A DNA stretch of 64,000 nucleotides from Sphaerisporangium sp040649355. GTDB taxonomy: Bacteria; Actinomycetota; Actinomycetes; Streptosporangiales; Streptosporangiaceae. Each line of letters starts with the position of its first letter. The stretch's first letter is position 1. Below the pieces are notes generated by a model. It saw only the letters and a program-made list of their open reading frames with translations. It did no database searches and had not been told where the DNA came from. The stretch is from assembly GCF_043197795.1 (NCBI RefSeq), contig NZ_JBICTU010000021.1, positions 62,001 to 126,000 of the forward strand, written 5' to 3'. Of the stretch, positions 1-8,477 are shown piece after piece. A program made the translations under genes and the position numbers.

Positions 1-986
1 GTGGCGGGCCCGCGCAGGTCGGCGAGCGAGAACGGCACCTCGGCCACGGTGGTCCAGCCCTGGCCGATGGTGCGGATCTTCTTGGCGTCCTTCTCGAAGC
101 CCGGCCCGCCGGCTTCGGTACCCTTGTCACCGCTCGGCGCGTCCTCGGCGCCGAGCGTCTTCTCCTCGACCTTGGCGCCGGCCGGCGGGGTGAACGCGAA
201 GTTCTCCGGCGCGGGCGCCGAGAAGCTCACCTGGGTGAAGCCGACCTCGAACGCGGGCTCGGAGGCGCCCTTGGCGTAGACCTGGACGCGCAGCGGGATG
301 TGATTGTCCCCGTCGAGGGCGAGCTTGACCTGCTTGACCAGGGACGAGGTGTCCTTGGGCGTGAGGACGAGCTGGTAGGCGGCGCGGCCCGCGACGTGCT
401 GGCCGTTCTCGACGGTGATCGCGGTGCTCGCGTCCGCCATCTTCAGCACCTGGGCGGCCATGTCGGCCGGGGTCGTGGCGGTGGGCAGCGCGGTGGGCAG
501 CGTGGTAGGCACGGCCTTGTCACCGCTGGTCCCGGCGCCTTGTGGCACCTTGTAGCGCGTGGCGGTGTTCAGTTCGCTCTGCCACAGCCACGCCTCGCCG
601 GCGCCGGTGGAGATGACGTCGGTCTCGCTCATGCGGCCCGGCAGGGCGAGCCGGAGCCGGCCGTCGCCGCCGTACCAGACCTTGAGCGTGTGGGATCCGG
701 ACAGCAGGGACATCGGCGAACTGCTCGACCCTCCGGGCAGGGGCAGCGCCGGCAGGCCGAGGGAGGCGGTCTCCACCACGGTGCCCGACATCGCGGGCGG
801 CGCCTTGTGCCGGGCGGTGTCCGCGACCTCCGCGAGCAGTTGGGCGGCGGTGCGGTCGGGCAGGGACGGATCGCCCTGGACGGCGGCGATGACCGGCCCC
901 GCGCCGACCGCGGCTCCCACCACGGCGACGGCGACGACCGGGACCCCCCACCTCACGGCGCGTGCTCTTCTGGACTCAGGCGACAT
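1..986 (-). CDS. LolA-like outer-membrane-lipoprotein-carrier-domain protein (3' end outside window)
   Basis: The gene starts at an ATG (984-986) preceded by GGAG and runs off the left edge, so at least 328 residues are visible and the C-terminus is missing. Residues about 12-35 form a hydrophobic export signal or anchor with no lipobox cysteine. The remainder is a beta-rich secreted domain resembling the actinobacterial LolA/LppX/DUF2092-type proteins thought to bind lipid or act in envelope maintenance. It is divergent from a two-component system, and the intergenic region carries CTGAGA repeats on both strands, so control by that regulator is likely. Family assignment rests on fold-like composition and context. 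Confidence 0.7.
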   Translation of the reverse strand, partial: MSPESRRARAVRWGVPVVAVAVVGAAVGAGPVIAAVQGDPSLPDRTAAQLLAEVADTARHKAPPAMSGTVVETASLGLPALPLPGGSSSSPMSLLSGSHTLKVWYGGDGRLRLALPGRMSETDVISTGAGEAWLWQSELNTATRYKVPQGAGTSGDKAVPTTLPTALPTATTPADMAAQVLKMADASTAITVENGQHVAGRAAYQLVLTPKDTSSLVKQVKLALDGDNHIPLRVQVYAKGASEPAFEVGFTQVSFSAPAPENFAFTPPAGAKVEEKTLGAEDAPSGDKGTEAGGPGFEKDAKKIRTIGQGWTTVAEVPFSLADLRGPA

Positions 987-1054
987 GTCACTCCTCAACG
1001 GTATGTCTTCGCGATCCGATATTCGGCAGACTGCCTCCCGGCCCCTGTGCCGAA

Positions 1055-1145
1055 GCTGAGACAGGCTGAGAGTGCTCTCAGGCCCGGCGACTTTCCGCAG
1101 CTCGCGGGGCCGGCGACCGGGCGGGCGCTCTCAGGCGGGTCTCAG
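1055..1145. promoter_or_regulatory. Five CTGAGA hexamers in the divergent promoter region; candidate response-regulator sites
   Basis: CTGAGA occurs at 1056-1061 and 1066-1071 (10-bp period) on the plus strand. Its complement TCTCAG occurs at 1076-1081, 1129-1134 and 1140-1145 (11-bp period for the last pair). Direct repeats one helical turn apart are the usual OmpR/PhoB-type target. One pair faces each divergent gene, which fits autoregulation plus control of the LolA-like gene. Binding is inferred. Confidence 0.5.
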
Positions 1146-1194
1146 CCGGGACAGGCCAAGATGGGGGGCCACATACGTTTTGGGGGGAGTCCGG

Positions 1195-1869
1195 ATGCGC
1201 GTGCTCGTCGTCGAGGACGAGAGGCGGATGGCCGCCGCGCTGCGGCGCGGGCTGCAGGCGGAGGGCTTCGCCGTCGACCTGGCCCACGACGGCGAGGACG
1301 GCCTGCACCTGGCCCGCGAGGGCGACTACGACGTGGTCGTGCTCGACATCATGCTGCCGAGGCTCTCGGGCTACAACGTCTGCAAGCGGCTGCGGGCCGA
1401 GGAGAACTGGGTGCCGATCCTGATGCTGTCGGCCAAGGACGGGGAGTACGACCTGGCGGACGGCCTGGACCTCGGCGCCGACGACTACCTGACCAAGCCC
1501 TTCTCCTACGTCGTGCTGGTGGCCCGGCTGCGGGCCCTCATGCGGCGCGGCGCCCGGCGCCGCCCGGCGGTGCTCCGGTCGGGGGACCTCACCCTGGACC
1601 CGGCGGGGCGCGCCGTCGCGCGCGGCGGCACCCCGATCGAGCTGACGCCGCGCGAGTTCGGCCTGCTGGAGTTCCTGCTGCGCCGTCCCGGCGAGGTCGT
1701 GTCCAAGACCGAGATCCTGGTGCACGTCTGGGACACCTACGACACCGATCCCAACGTGGTCGAGGTCTACGTGGGCTACCTGCGCAGGAAGATCGACGTC
1801 CCGTTCGGGCGCAACGCCCTGCAGACCGTGCGCGGGGCGGGCTACCGGCTGGTGGGCGATGGAGGCTGA
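1195..1869 (+). CDS. OmpR/PhoB-family response regulator
   Basis: The 224-residue protein has an N-terminal receiver domain with acidic pocket VEDE (residues 6-9), phospho-acceptor Asp51 in LDIMLP and Lys101 in the TKPF motif, followed by a C-terminal winged helix (about 125-222) with the family ending RGAGYRL. The start ATG lies 3' of a GGGGGGAG ribosome site; an in-frame GTG/ATG further upstream would add a non-homologous leader. It overlaps the downstream kinase gene by 11 bp, so the pair is translationally coupled. The regulator probably binds the CTGAGA repeats just upstream. The domain layout is like MprA/CseB-type envelope-stress regulators, but the exact orthology is not certain. Confidence 0.93.
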   Translation: MRVLVVEDERRMAAALRRGLQAEGFAVDLAHDGEDGLHLAREGDYDVVVLDIMLPRLSGYNVCKRLRAEENWVPILMLSAKDGEYDLADGLDLGADDYLTKPFSYVVLVARLRALMRRGARRRPAVLRSGDLTLDPAGRAVARGGTPIELTPREFGLLEFLLRRPGEVVSKTEILVHVWDTYDTDPNVVEVYVGYLRRKIDVPFGRNALQTVRGAGYRLVGDGG

Positions 1870-3226
1870 CCGGTCGCCGCTGACCTGGTGGCGGCGCAAG
1901 AGCCTGCGCTTCCGGCTGACCGCCACGGCCTCGGCCGTACTGGCGCTGGCGCTCGCGGCGGCGGCCTCGGTGCTGGTCGGCGTGCTCGGCAGGGCGCTGG
2001 TCGCCTCCACCGACGAGGTCGCCTACCAGCGGGCCAGGGAGGTGGTGGCCCTGGCGGACGACGGGCGGCTGTCCGACCCCGTCGCCGTCTCCGACGGCAC
2101 GATCATCCAGGTGCTCGACTCCCGGGGCCGCATCACCCACATCACGCTCGGCGCCGACCGCCTGGTCCCGCTGGTGAGCGCCGGCGCGCGGCGGGAGGAG
2201 CCGCCCGACGGGCGCGGCCGGTTCGTGGACGGCGCCCCGTACGGCATCCCGGGGCCGCTGCGCGTGGTGGTCCTGCACGCCGACCACGGCAGGACGGTGA
2301 TCGCCGCGCGGTCGTTCAAGGACGTCGCGGACAGCCTCACCGCGACCGTCCACATGCTGGCCGTCGGCACGCCCGTGATCCTCGTACTGCTCGGCGCGGC
2401 GAGCTGGCTGATCATCGGCCGCACGCTGCGGCCGATCACGGCGCTGCGCCGGGGCGCGGCGGAGATCAGCGGGACCGCCAGGGCGCGGCGGCTCCCGGTG
2501 CCCGAGGCGCGCGACGAGGTTCACGAGCTGGCGACCACGCTCAACGACATGCTGGCCCGGCTGGAGGCGGCCGAGGCCTCGCAGCGCGCCCTGATCTCGG
2601 ACGCGGCCCACGAGCTGCGGAGCCCGCTGGCCAGCATCCGCCTGCAACTGGAGGTCGCGCTCGGCCACCCGGACGGGCAGGAGTGGTCCGAGACCGCCGA
2701 GGGCGTCCTGGAGGACACCCTGCGCCTCAGCCGGCTGGCCGAGGGGATGCTCACCCTGGCGCGCCTCGACGAGCGGCGGCGCCCGGCCCGGTGGCAGCCC
2801 GTGGACCTCGCGGAGCTGATCGAGGCGACCGCCGCCCGGTACGACGAGACCGTGGTCAAGGTCCTGGCGGCGGGCCCGGCGGTCGTCGACGGCGACGCGA
2901 TGGACCTTAGCCGGGTGCTGGTCAACCTGTTGGACAACGCCGTACGGCACGCGGGCGCGCACGTGGGCGTCGAGCTGCGCGTGACCGGGGCCGAGGCGGT
3001 TTTCACGGTGACGGACGACGGGCCGGGGATCCCCGAGGCCGACAGGGAGCGGGTGTTCAACCGGTTCACGCGCCTCGACAGCTCCCGCAGCCGCGACGAC
3101 GGCGGGGCGGGGCTCGGGCTGGCCATCGTCCGCGAGACCGTCCTTGCCCACGGCGGGTCGGTGCGCCTGGAGGACGCCTCCCCCGGGCTGCGCGCCGTCG
3201 TGCGGCTGCCGCTCTCGCGTTCTTGA
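1859..3226 (+). CDS. Sensor histidine kinase, partner of the preceding regulator
   Basis: This 455-residue membrane kinase has a first transmembrane segment at about 20-45, an extracytoplasmic sensor of about 115 residues, a second segment at about 163-187, a HAMP linker, a HisKA domain with phospho-acceptor His251 in DAAHELRSP, and an ATPase domain with the N box (LLDNAVRHA), G1 (DDGPGIP) and G2 (GLGLAIV) motifs. The ATG lies inside the end of the regulator gene. It should autophosphorylate in response to an envelope signal and phosphorylate Asp51 of the regulator. The signal cannot be read from sequence. Confidence 0.93.
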   Translation: MEADRSPLTWWRRKSLRFRLTATASAVLALALAAAASVLVGVLGRALVASTDEVAYQRAREVVALADDGRLSDPVAVSDGTIIQVLDSRGRITHITLGADRLVPLVSAGARREEPPDGRGRFVDGAPYGIPGPLRVVVLHADHGRTVIAARSFKDVADSLTATVHMLAVGTPVILVLLGAASWLIIGRTLRPITALRRGAAEISGTARARRLPVPEARDEVHELATTLNDMLARLEAAEASQRALISDAAHELRSPLASIRLQLEVALGHPDGQEWSETAEGVLEDTLRLSRLAEGMLTLARLDERRRPARWQPVDLAELIEATAARYDETVVKVLAAGPAVVDGDAMDLSRVLVNLLDNAVRHAGAHVGVELRVTGAEAVFTVTDDGPGIPEADRERVFNRFTRLDSSRSRDDGGAGLGLAIVRETVLAHGGSVRLEDASPGLRAVVRLPLSRS

Positions 3227-3348
3227 TCTCCTCGTACGGATACGCGACGATCTAGTGTCCGTTATGTATGGGCTGGCGTGGTAACGTCCGTCGCCACCCG
3301 TAGGTCCGGCGCCGCCCTGTGCCACCCCGTGCGACGAGGGAGAACCGC

Positions 3349-4776
3349 GTGCTTCCCGAGAACGGCCGTACGGCCGACGAGCTCCTCGCCGAGATCGCCC
3401 GGCTCAGGCGCGACGACCTGCCGGTGCGCGGCGGCAAGGTCACCGCGTACGTCTACGACACCGGCCGCCCCGAGGTCCACGAGGCCGCCGCGCGGGCCTA
3501 CTTCGAGATGCTCGAAGTGAACACGCTGGACCCGACGGCCTTCCCGAGCATCGTCGCGATGGAGAAGCAGGTCGTCGGGGCGGTCGCGGAGCTTCTCGGC
3601 GGCGGGCCGCACACCCCGGGCATCTTCACCAGCGGCGGCACCGAGTCGATCATGCTCGCCGTGAAGGCCGCCAGGGACGCGCGCCCCGTCGCGGGGACGC
3701 CGCGCATGGTGCTGCCGGTGACCGCGCATCCGGCGTTCCACAAGGCGGCGCACTATCTCGGCGTCGAGGTGGCGCCGGTGGCGGTCGACCTCGGCACCTA
3801 CCGGGCCGATCCCGCGGCCGTGGCGGCGGCGATCACGCCCGAGACCATTCTCGTCGTGGCGTCGGCCCCCTCCTACCCCCAGGGCGTGATCGACCCCGTC
3901 GCCGACATCGCCGCGCTGGCGGCCTCGCGCGGGGTGCCGTGCCACGTGGACGCCTGCGTCGGCGGCTGGCTGCTGCCCTGGCTGGCGGAGGCCGGGGCGG
4001 CGGTCCCGCCCTTCGACCTGTCGGTGCCGGGCGTGACGTCCATCTCCTGCGACCTGCACAAGTTCGGCTACGCGCCCAAGGGCGCCTCGGTCGTGCTCTT
4101 CGCCGACCCGGCGCTGCGCCGCGCCGCGTACTTCGCCTCGGCCGCCTGGCCGGGGTACACCGTCATCAACACCACCGTGCAGAGCTCGAAGTCGGCGGGC
4201 CCGCTCGGAGGCGCGTGGGCGACGCTCAACGCGCTCGGCCGCGACGGCTACCTCGCGCTCGCCCGCAGCACGCTGGAGGCCACCCGCAGGCTCGTCGCGG
4301 GCATCGGCGCGATCCCCGGCCTGCGGGTGCTCGGCGAGCCCGAGTCCTCGCTGGTGGCGTTCACGGGCGAGGACGGCGTGGACGTCTTCGTGCTGTCCGA
4401 CGAGGCGCGCGGGCGCGGATGGTTCCTGCAGCCGCAGCTGTCGTACGCGGGCATCCCCGCGAACCTGCACGTCACGGTCACCGGGGTCACCCTCGCCGGG
4501 GTGGAGGCGATGCTGGAGGTGATCGCCGCGTCGGCGGCGGCGGCCAGGGACAGGGGTCCCGCGCGGATCCCGGACGGGCTGACCGGCATCCTCGCCTCGC
4601 TCGACCTCGACGCGCTGGACGACGCGACGTTCGCGGAGCTGGCCGCGTCGGTGGGCGTGGACCTGGGCGGCGACGGCCAGCCGGAGATGGCGGTGGTCAA
4701 CACGGTGCTGGACGCCCTGCCGGCCGGGACCCGCGAGGCGATCCTCATCAGGTTCCTGTCGGTGATCTACAGCTGA
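3349..4776 (+). CDS. PLP-dependent group II decarboxylase / sphingosine-1-phosphate-lyase-like aminotransferase-fold enzyme
   Basis: The 475-residue enzyme has the PLP phosphate-binding loop SGGTES and the Schiff-base lysine at residue 238 in the motif DLHKFG, plus the acidic pyridine-nitrogen partner in VDACVGG. This arrangement is that of sphingosine-1-phosphate lyases and related group II decarboxylases, which cleave phosphorylated amino alcohols or decarboxylate amino acids. GTG 3349 was chosen because GAGGGAG sits six bases upstream; a GTG at 3319 is in frame but has no such site. It converges on folP2 with a 10-bp 3' overlap. The natural substrate is not evident from the neighbourhood. 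Confidence 0.85.
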   Translation: MLPENGRTADELLAEIARLRRDDLPVRGGKVTAYVYDTGRPEVHEAAARAYFEMLEVNTLDPTAFPSIVAMEKQVVGAVAELLGGGPHTPGIFTSGGTESIMLAVKAARDARPVAGTPRMVLPVTAHPAFHKAAHYLGVEVAPVAVDLGTYRADPAAVAAAITPETILVVASAPSYPQGVIDPVADIAALAASRGVPCHVDACVGGWLLPWLAEAGAAVPPFDLSVPGVTSISCDLHKFGYAPKGASVVLFADPALRRAAYFASAAWPGYTVINTTVQSSKSAGPLGGAWATLNALGRDGYLALARSTLEATRRLVAGIGAIPGLRVLGEPESSLVAFTGEDGVDVFVLSDEARGRGWFLQPQLSYAGIPANLHVTVTGVTLAGVEAMLEVIAASAAAARDRGPARIPDGLTGILASLDLDALDDATFAELAASVGVDLGGDGQPEMAVVNTVLDALPAGTREAILIRFLSVIYS

Positions 4777-5615
4777 GCCCGGCCCCGCCGCAGCCGCTCG
4801 ACGGTGGCGAGGGCGGCCCGTGCGGAGGCGGCGTCGTGGACGCGGAAGACCCGCGCGCCCTGCCAGGCCGAGACGGCCAGCGTGGCGAGGGTGCCCGCGT
4901 GGCGCTCCCCCACCGGCAGCCCGCCCAGTGTCTCTCCCACGAAGTCCTTGTTGGAGACGGCGACCAGGACCGGCCATCCGGTGGCGACCATCTCCGAGAG
5001 CCTGCGGCTGACCTCCAGCGAGTGCCAGGTGTTCTTGCCGAAGTCGTGCGCCGGGTCGATGAGGATCGCGTCCTCGCGCACTCCGGCCCGTACGGCCCGC
5101 CCGGCGAGGCCGACGGTGTGCGCGACCACGTCGGCCACCACGTCGTCGTAGGCGACGCGGTGCGGCCGGGTCCTCGGGGTGACGCCTCCGGCGTGGGCGC
5201 AGACAAGCCCGATGCCGTGCTTGGCGGCGACCTCGGCCAGACCGGGATCGGGACCGCCCCAGGTGTCGTTCAGCAGGTCGGCTCCGGCCTGGGCGACCAC
5301 CTCGCCGACCTCGGCCCTCCAGGTGTCCACGCTGATCACCAGGTCGGGATGGGCGCTTCTCACGGCGGCCACCAGGTCGGCGACCCTGCGGATCTCCTCG
5401 GCGGCGTCCACGGTCTCGCCCGGGCCCGCCTTCACCCCGCCGATGTCCACGATGTCGGCCCCGGCGCGCACCGCACCGGCGACGGCGGACAGCGCGGCCT
5501 CGAAGCCGAAGGTCCTGCCCTGGTCGTAGAAGGAGTCGGGGGTACGGTTCACCACGGCCATGACGGCGAATTCGCCTGGCCGGAACTCGCGGTCGCGCAG
5601 GCGCAGAGTATGCAT
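4767..5615 (-). CDS. folP2: Dihydropteroate synthase paralogue, FolP2 type
   Basis: The 282-residue TIM-barrel protein aligns by eye with mycobacterial FolP2: VNRTPDSFYD near the N-terminus, DIGGVKAGPGE where functional FolP has the STRPG loop, SVDTWRAEV, LLNDTWGG and IDPAHDFGKNT. The replaced sulfonamide/pABA loop and the altered DPAHDFGKN strand are the features that separate FolP2 from catalytic FolP1. The family is usually considered not to make dihydropteroate, and its role is unknown. The gene stands alone, not in a folate operon, and ends 10 bp inside the convergent PLP-enzyme gene. Confidence 0.88.
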   Translation of the reverse strand: MHTLRLRDREFRPGEFAVMAVVNRTPDSFYDQGRTFGFEAALSAVAGAVRAGADIVDIGGVKAGPGETVDAAEEIRRVADLVAAVRSAHPDLVISVDTWRAEVGEVVAQAGADLLNDTWGGPDPGLAEVAAKHGIGLVCAHAGGVTPRTRPHRVAYDDVVADVVAHTVGLAGRAVRAGVREDAILIDPAHDFGKNTWHSLEVSRRLSEMVATGWPVLVAVSNKDFVGETLGGLPVGERHAGTLATLAVSAWQGARVFRVHDAASARAALATVERLRRGRAQL

Positions 5616-5701
5616 CGCCGCAAGCGTACGCCAGCGTGGCAGGACTGGGTTCCGATGCCGCCGGACGGCGTCCCGATGCCACGGGAACGCTCCAAAACGG
5701 C

Positions 5702-6571
5702 TCAGATCGCCGAACCGCTCTCGGCGACGGTGAGGAAGTCCTGCGCCATGCCCGGGAGGCGCTTGCGCGCGTGCACGAGCGCGATGATCCGGCGCAGCGG
5801 CGGGTCGAGCGAGCGGACCACCAGCCCCGCCCTCACGGCCTGCTCCGACATGCCCCGGTATCCGAGCAGGGAGGCCGAGGCGGACCGGATCGTCGCCGGC
5901 CAGCCGCCGCGCTCGTCGGTCTCGGCCGCCACGACCGGCCGTACGCCGTAGGTGGCGAAGAGCTGGTCGAACTCCCTGCGCCTGGCGCTGCCGGGGAGCG
6001 GCAGCACGAGCCTCATGCCGTTCATGCGGATCATGGGGATCGACTCGGGGAGGTCCAGCCCGGGAGGCGAGATCAGCACGATCTCCTGCCGTTCGAGCGG
6101 ATGGCTGACCAGGTCGGCCGGCACGGGCAGGTCGGTCAGCCCGAGGTCGGCGCGCTGCTCCCGGATGGCGTTCACGACGCCGTCGCGTCCGTCACACCGA
6201 ACGATCTGCACGCGTACGCCCGGATGCTCCGAGACGTAGGAGGGAAGGAGGCGGCCCGCCAGGCCGGGCTCCAGGCTCGGAGGCGAGGCGATGCGCAGCT
6301 CGCTTCCCCCGGAATGCGTGTGCGTGGCGAGGGCCTCGATCTCGTGGACGGCGTCGAGCGCCTCCCTGGCGAGCTTGACGACGCGGCGGCCCTGTGCCGT
6401 CACGACGACGCCCCGGCCCGAACGAGCGAAAAGCGTCATGCCGAGCTCGCGTTCGAGGTCGCGGATCGCGCGCGAAAGAGCGGGCTGCGCGATGTAGAGC
6501 GATCTGGCCGCGTCGGTCATGGTGCGGTGCTCCGCAGTGGCGACCACATAACGGAGCTGCTGCAGATTCAT
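5702..6571 (-). CDS. LysR-family transcriptional regulator
   Basis: The 289-residue protein starts with the classic LysR helix-turn-helix (residues 1-60, with the AARSLYIAQPALSRAIRDLE core) and continues into a periplasmic-binding-protein-like effector domain (about 90-289). The start is the ATG of MNLQQLRYV. It is divergent from the zinc-peptidase gene across about 200 bp, the usual position of a LysR target. No obvious metabolic operon lies beside it, so its effector is unknown. Confidence 0.9.
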   Translation of the reverse strand: MNLQQLRYVVATAEHRTMTDAARSLYIAQPALSRAIRDLERELGMTLFARSGRGVVVTAQGRRVVKLAREALDAVHEIEALATHTHSGGSELRIASPPSLEPGLAGRLLPSYVSEHPGVRVQIVRCDGRDGVVNAIREQRADLGLTDLPVPADLVSHPLERQEIVLISPPGLDLPESIPMIRMNGMRLVLPLPGSARRREFDQLFATYGVRPVVAAETDERGGWPATIRSASASLLGYRGMSEQAVRAGLVVRSLDPPLRRIIALVHARKRLPGMAQDFLTVAESGSAI

Positions 6572-6773
6572 GGAATCGAAGCTAGGGCAGAGGGGGTCGG
6601 CGAATCCGGAACATCGCAGAGATCACCTTGGATGATTTCAGAATGTAACCAGATACCGCTACTTCCGTGACTACTGGGAAATCAGTGCACTTCTGCCCCA
6701 AATGCTCCAGAATGTGGATCTTGTGACTGGGGAGTCGGCTCGGCCTTCTGAGGCCGGGAAGGGGGCGCACGGC

Positions 6774-8264
6774 ATGAGTACCAACGGGAACCATCCTCCA
6801 CCGCCCCCGCCGGGGGGACGCCACCCCTACCCGCCCCCGCCGGATCCGGAACAGAGCGGCCCGACACCGCAGGAACCGGACCGGGGCGGCCATGTGTCGC
6901 ATGACGGGGCGCGGCAGCCGTACCCGCCCCGTGGACCGCGGCAGCCACCCCCGGGATACCAGCAGCAGCACTACCCGGGACCCGCCCAGGGCCCGGCACA
7001 GCCCCACCCCGGGCCTCAGCCCCATCCGGGGCAGCGGCGTCAGGGTCCCGCGCGGCCGTCCCCTCCCCAGGGCGGCGGCCGGCCCTACCGGCAGCCGTAC
7101 CCGCCCGCGCGGCCTCCCGGGCAACCCGGGCCGGCGCGCTCCGCCCCTTCCCCGCCTCCCGGCGGCCGGGCGCCCGCGCCGTTCCCGCCGCCTCCGGGCG
7201 GCCGGCCGGGCGGGCCGCCCGGATGGAACGGGCCGCCCGGCCCGCCCCGGGGTCCGTACGGCCCCGGCCCGTACGGCACGTACGGGCATCTGGCGCCGAA
7301 CTGGCGCCCGCCGAAGCGCAAGTCGAGCGCGGGTGCGGTGGTCGGCGGCCTTCTCGGGGTGGTCGCCGCCGTGTTCGTGCTGCTCGTGATCGGTTCGGCG
7401 GCGCTGAAGAGCGCGAGGCAGGCCGAGCCGATCTCGCCCGTGGCGCTCCCGACGTCCGACCCGTACACGCCGATCCCGCACCTCACCCGATCTTCCCCCG
7501 ACGGCACCGCCCGGTCGGCCCGCCAGGCGCTGAACACCACCCTGACCGGGAACACCGTCTACCGGGCGGGCACGCTGCCCCGCGTCGCCTGCCTCGCCCC
7601 CGCCACCGACATCTTCAACGACGCCCAGCTGAAGGCGCTGATCCTGAAGACGGGGCAGTGCATGAGCCGGACGTGGTCTCCCGCGCTGCGCCGGACCGGC
7701 ATCGCCTTCGCCCCTCCGAAGTACGCCGTCACGCCGCGCGGCGGCCGGGGCGCGTGCGGCGACTTCCCCCAGCGGGGCAGCATCGTGCCCTACTACTGCC
7801 CCCGCAACACGACCATCTACGCCTCGACCACGGCGCTGGCGCGCGGCAGGGGCGACCAGCGCGGGTACGGCTCGCTCTCCACCTGGCACGGCGCGATCAT
7901 CGGCATGATGGCCCACGAGTACGGCCACCACGTCCAGCAGCTGTCCGGGCTCGCCAACTCCTGGTGGGGCAAGACGCTGGCCGCGCGGTCGCAGAGCGCC
8001 AGGCTGGCGCTGAGCCGCAAGTACGAGCTCCAGGCGAACTGCTTCAGCGGCATGTGGATGAGGTCGGTGGCGGCGAGCTACCCGATCCCCGCGACCCGCC
8101 GCGGAAACCTGTTCTATTTCTTCTCCAACGTCGGAGACTGGCCCGGATACCCGCGTGACCACGGCACTCCCGCCAACAGCGGGCGCTGGTTCAGGCAGGG
8201 ATACGAGCGCCAGAAGGCCTACCAGTGCAACACCTGGCTCGCCCCCGCCTCCAGCACCTCATAG
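6774..8264 (+). CDS. Membrane-anchored neutral zinc metallopeptidase with long proline-rich N-terminus
   Basis: The 496-residue protein begins with about 175 cytoplasmic residues rich in Pro, Gly and Gln, followed by one transmembrane helix (about residues 186-208) and an extracellular catalytic domain of the YpfJ/neutral zinc metallopeptidase family. The zinc motif is HEYGHH at residues 381-386, and the downstream glutamate of YELQANCFSG is the likely third ligand. Four or more extracellular cysteines could form disulfides. The ATG of MSTNGNHPP was chosen over an upstream in-frame ATG because it fits the known family start. The proline-rich tail may bind cell-wall or division partners; that is inference. 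Confidence 0.88.
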   Translation: MSTNGNHPPPPPPGGRHPYPPPPDPEQSGPTPQEPDRGGHVSHDGARQPYPPRGPRQPPPGYQQQHYPGPAQGPAQPHPGPQPHPGQRRQGPARPSPPQGGGRPYRQPYPPARPPGQPGPARSAPSPPPGGRAPAPFPPPPGGRPGGPPGWNGPPGPPRGPYGPGPYGTYGHLAPNWRPPKRKSSAGAVVGGLLGVVAAVFVLLVIGSAALKSARQAEPISPVALPTSDPYTPIPHLTRSSPDGTARSARQALNTTLTGNTVYRAGTLPRVACLAPATDIFNDAQLKALILKTGQCMSRTWSPALRRTGIAFAPPKYAVTPRGGRGACGDFPQRGSIVPYYCPRNTTIYASTTALARGRGDQRGYGSLSTWHGAIIGMMAHEYGHHVQQLSGLANSWWGKTLAARSQSARLALSRKYELQANCFSGMWMRSVAASYPIPATRRGNLFYFFSNVGDWPGYPRDHGTPANSGRWFRQGYERQKAYQCNTWLAPASSTS

Positions 8265-8290
8265 GAGCCCGATGTCCGGCTCCGGCCGCT

Positions 8291-8305
8291 TGACAACGGT
8301 TGTCA
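8291..8305. promoter_or_regulatory. Perfect 7-1-7 inverted repeat TGACAAC-G-GTTGTCA overlapping a -35-like TTGACA
   Basis: The 15-bp palindrome has seven-base arms and a one-base centre and overlaps TTGACA at 8290-8295. It lies 27 bp after the zinc-peptidase stop and about 170 bp before the LCP gene. The TGAnAAnnnTTnTCA geometry resembles Fur/Zur-family operators, but the match to any one regulator is not established. It could instead serve a TetR or MarR family protein. Confidence 0.35.
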
Positions 8306-8477
8306 GGACGGATACTGCGTTAAGCGACTTGTTACCGACCGATTCCCCAATATTGGCTTTGCGTCAGTGATGTCCAGGTATGGGGGTTAGAATCCTGGAA
8401 TTCCGTGAACCTACGGGGGCCGGCCATGGGTTTTCGCTGGTTGGCGGCTGGATTCCGATAGTCATGAGGGAGAGCTT

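Noticed and set aside
3262..5682. Very long open frames on the strand opposite the PLP enzyme and in a second frame of folP2
   Set aside because: High GC makes antisense frames stay open; they lack domains, have Arg/Gly/Pro-only composition and no ribosome site. The genes in the other frame have clear family motifs.
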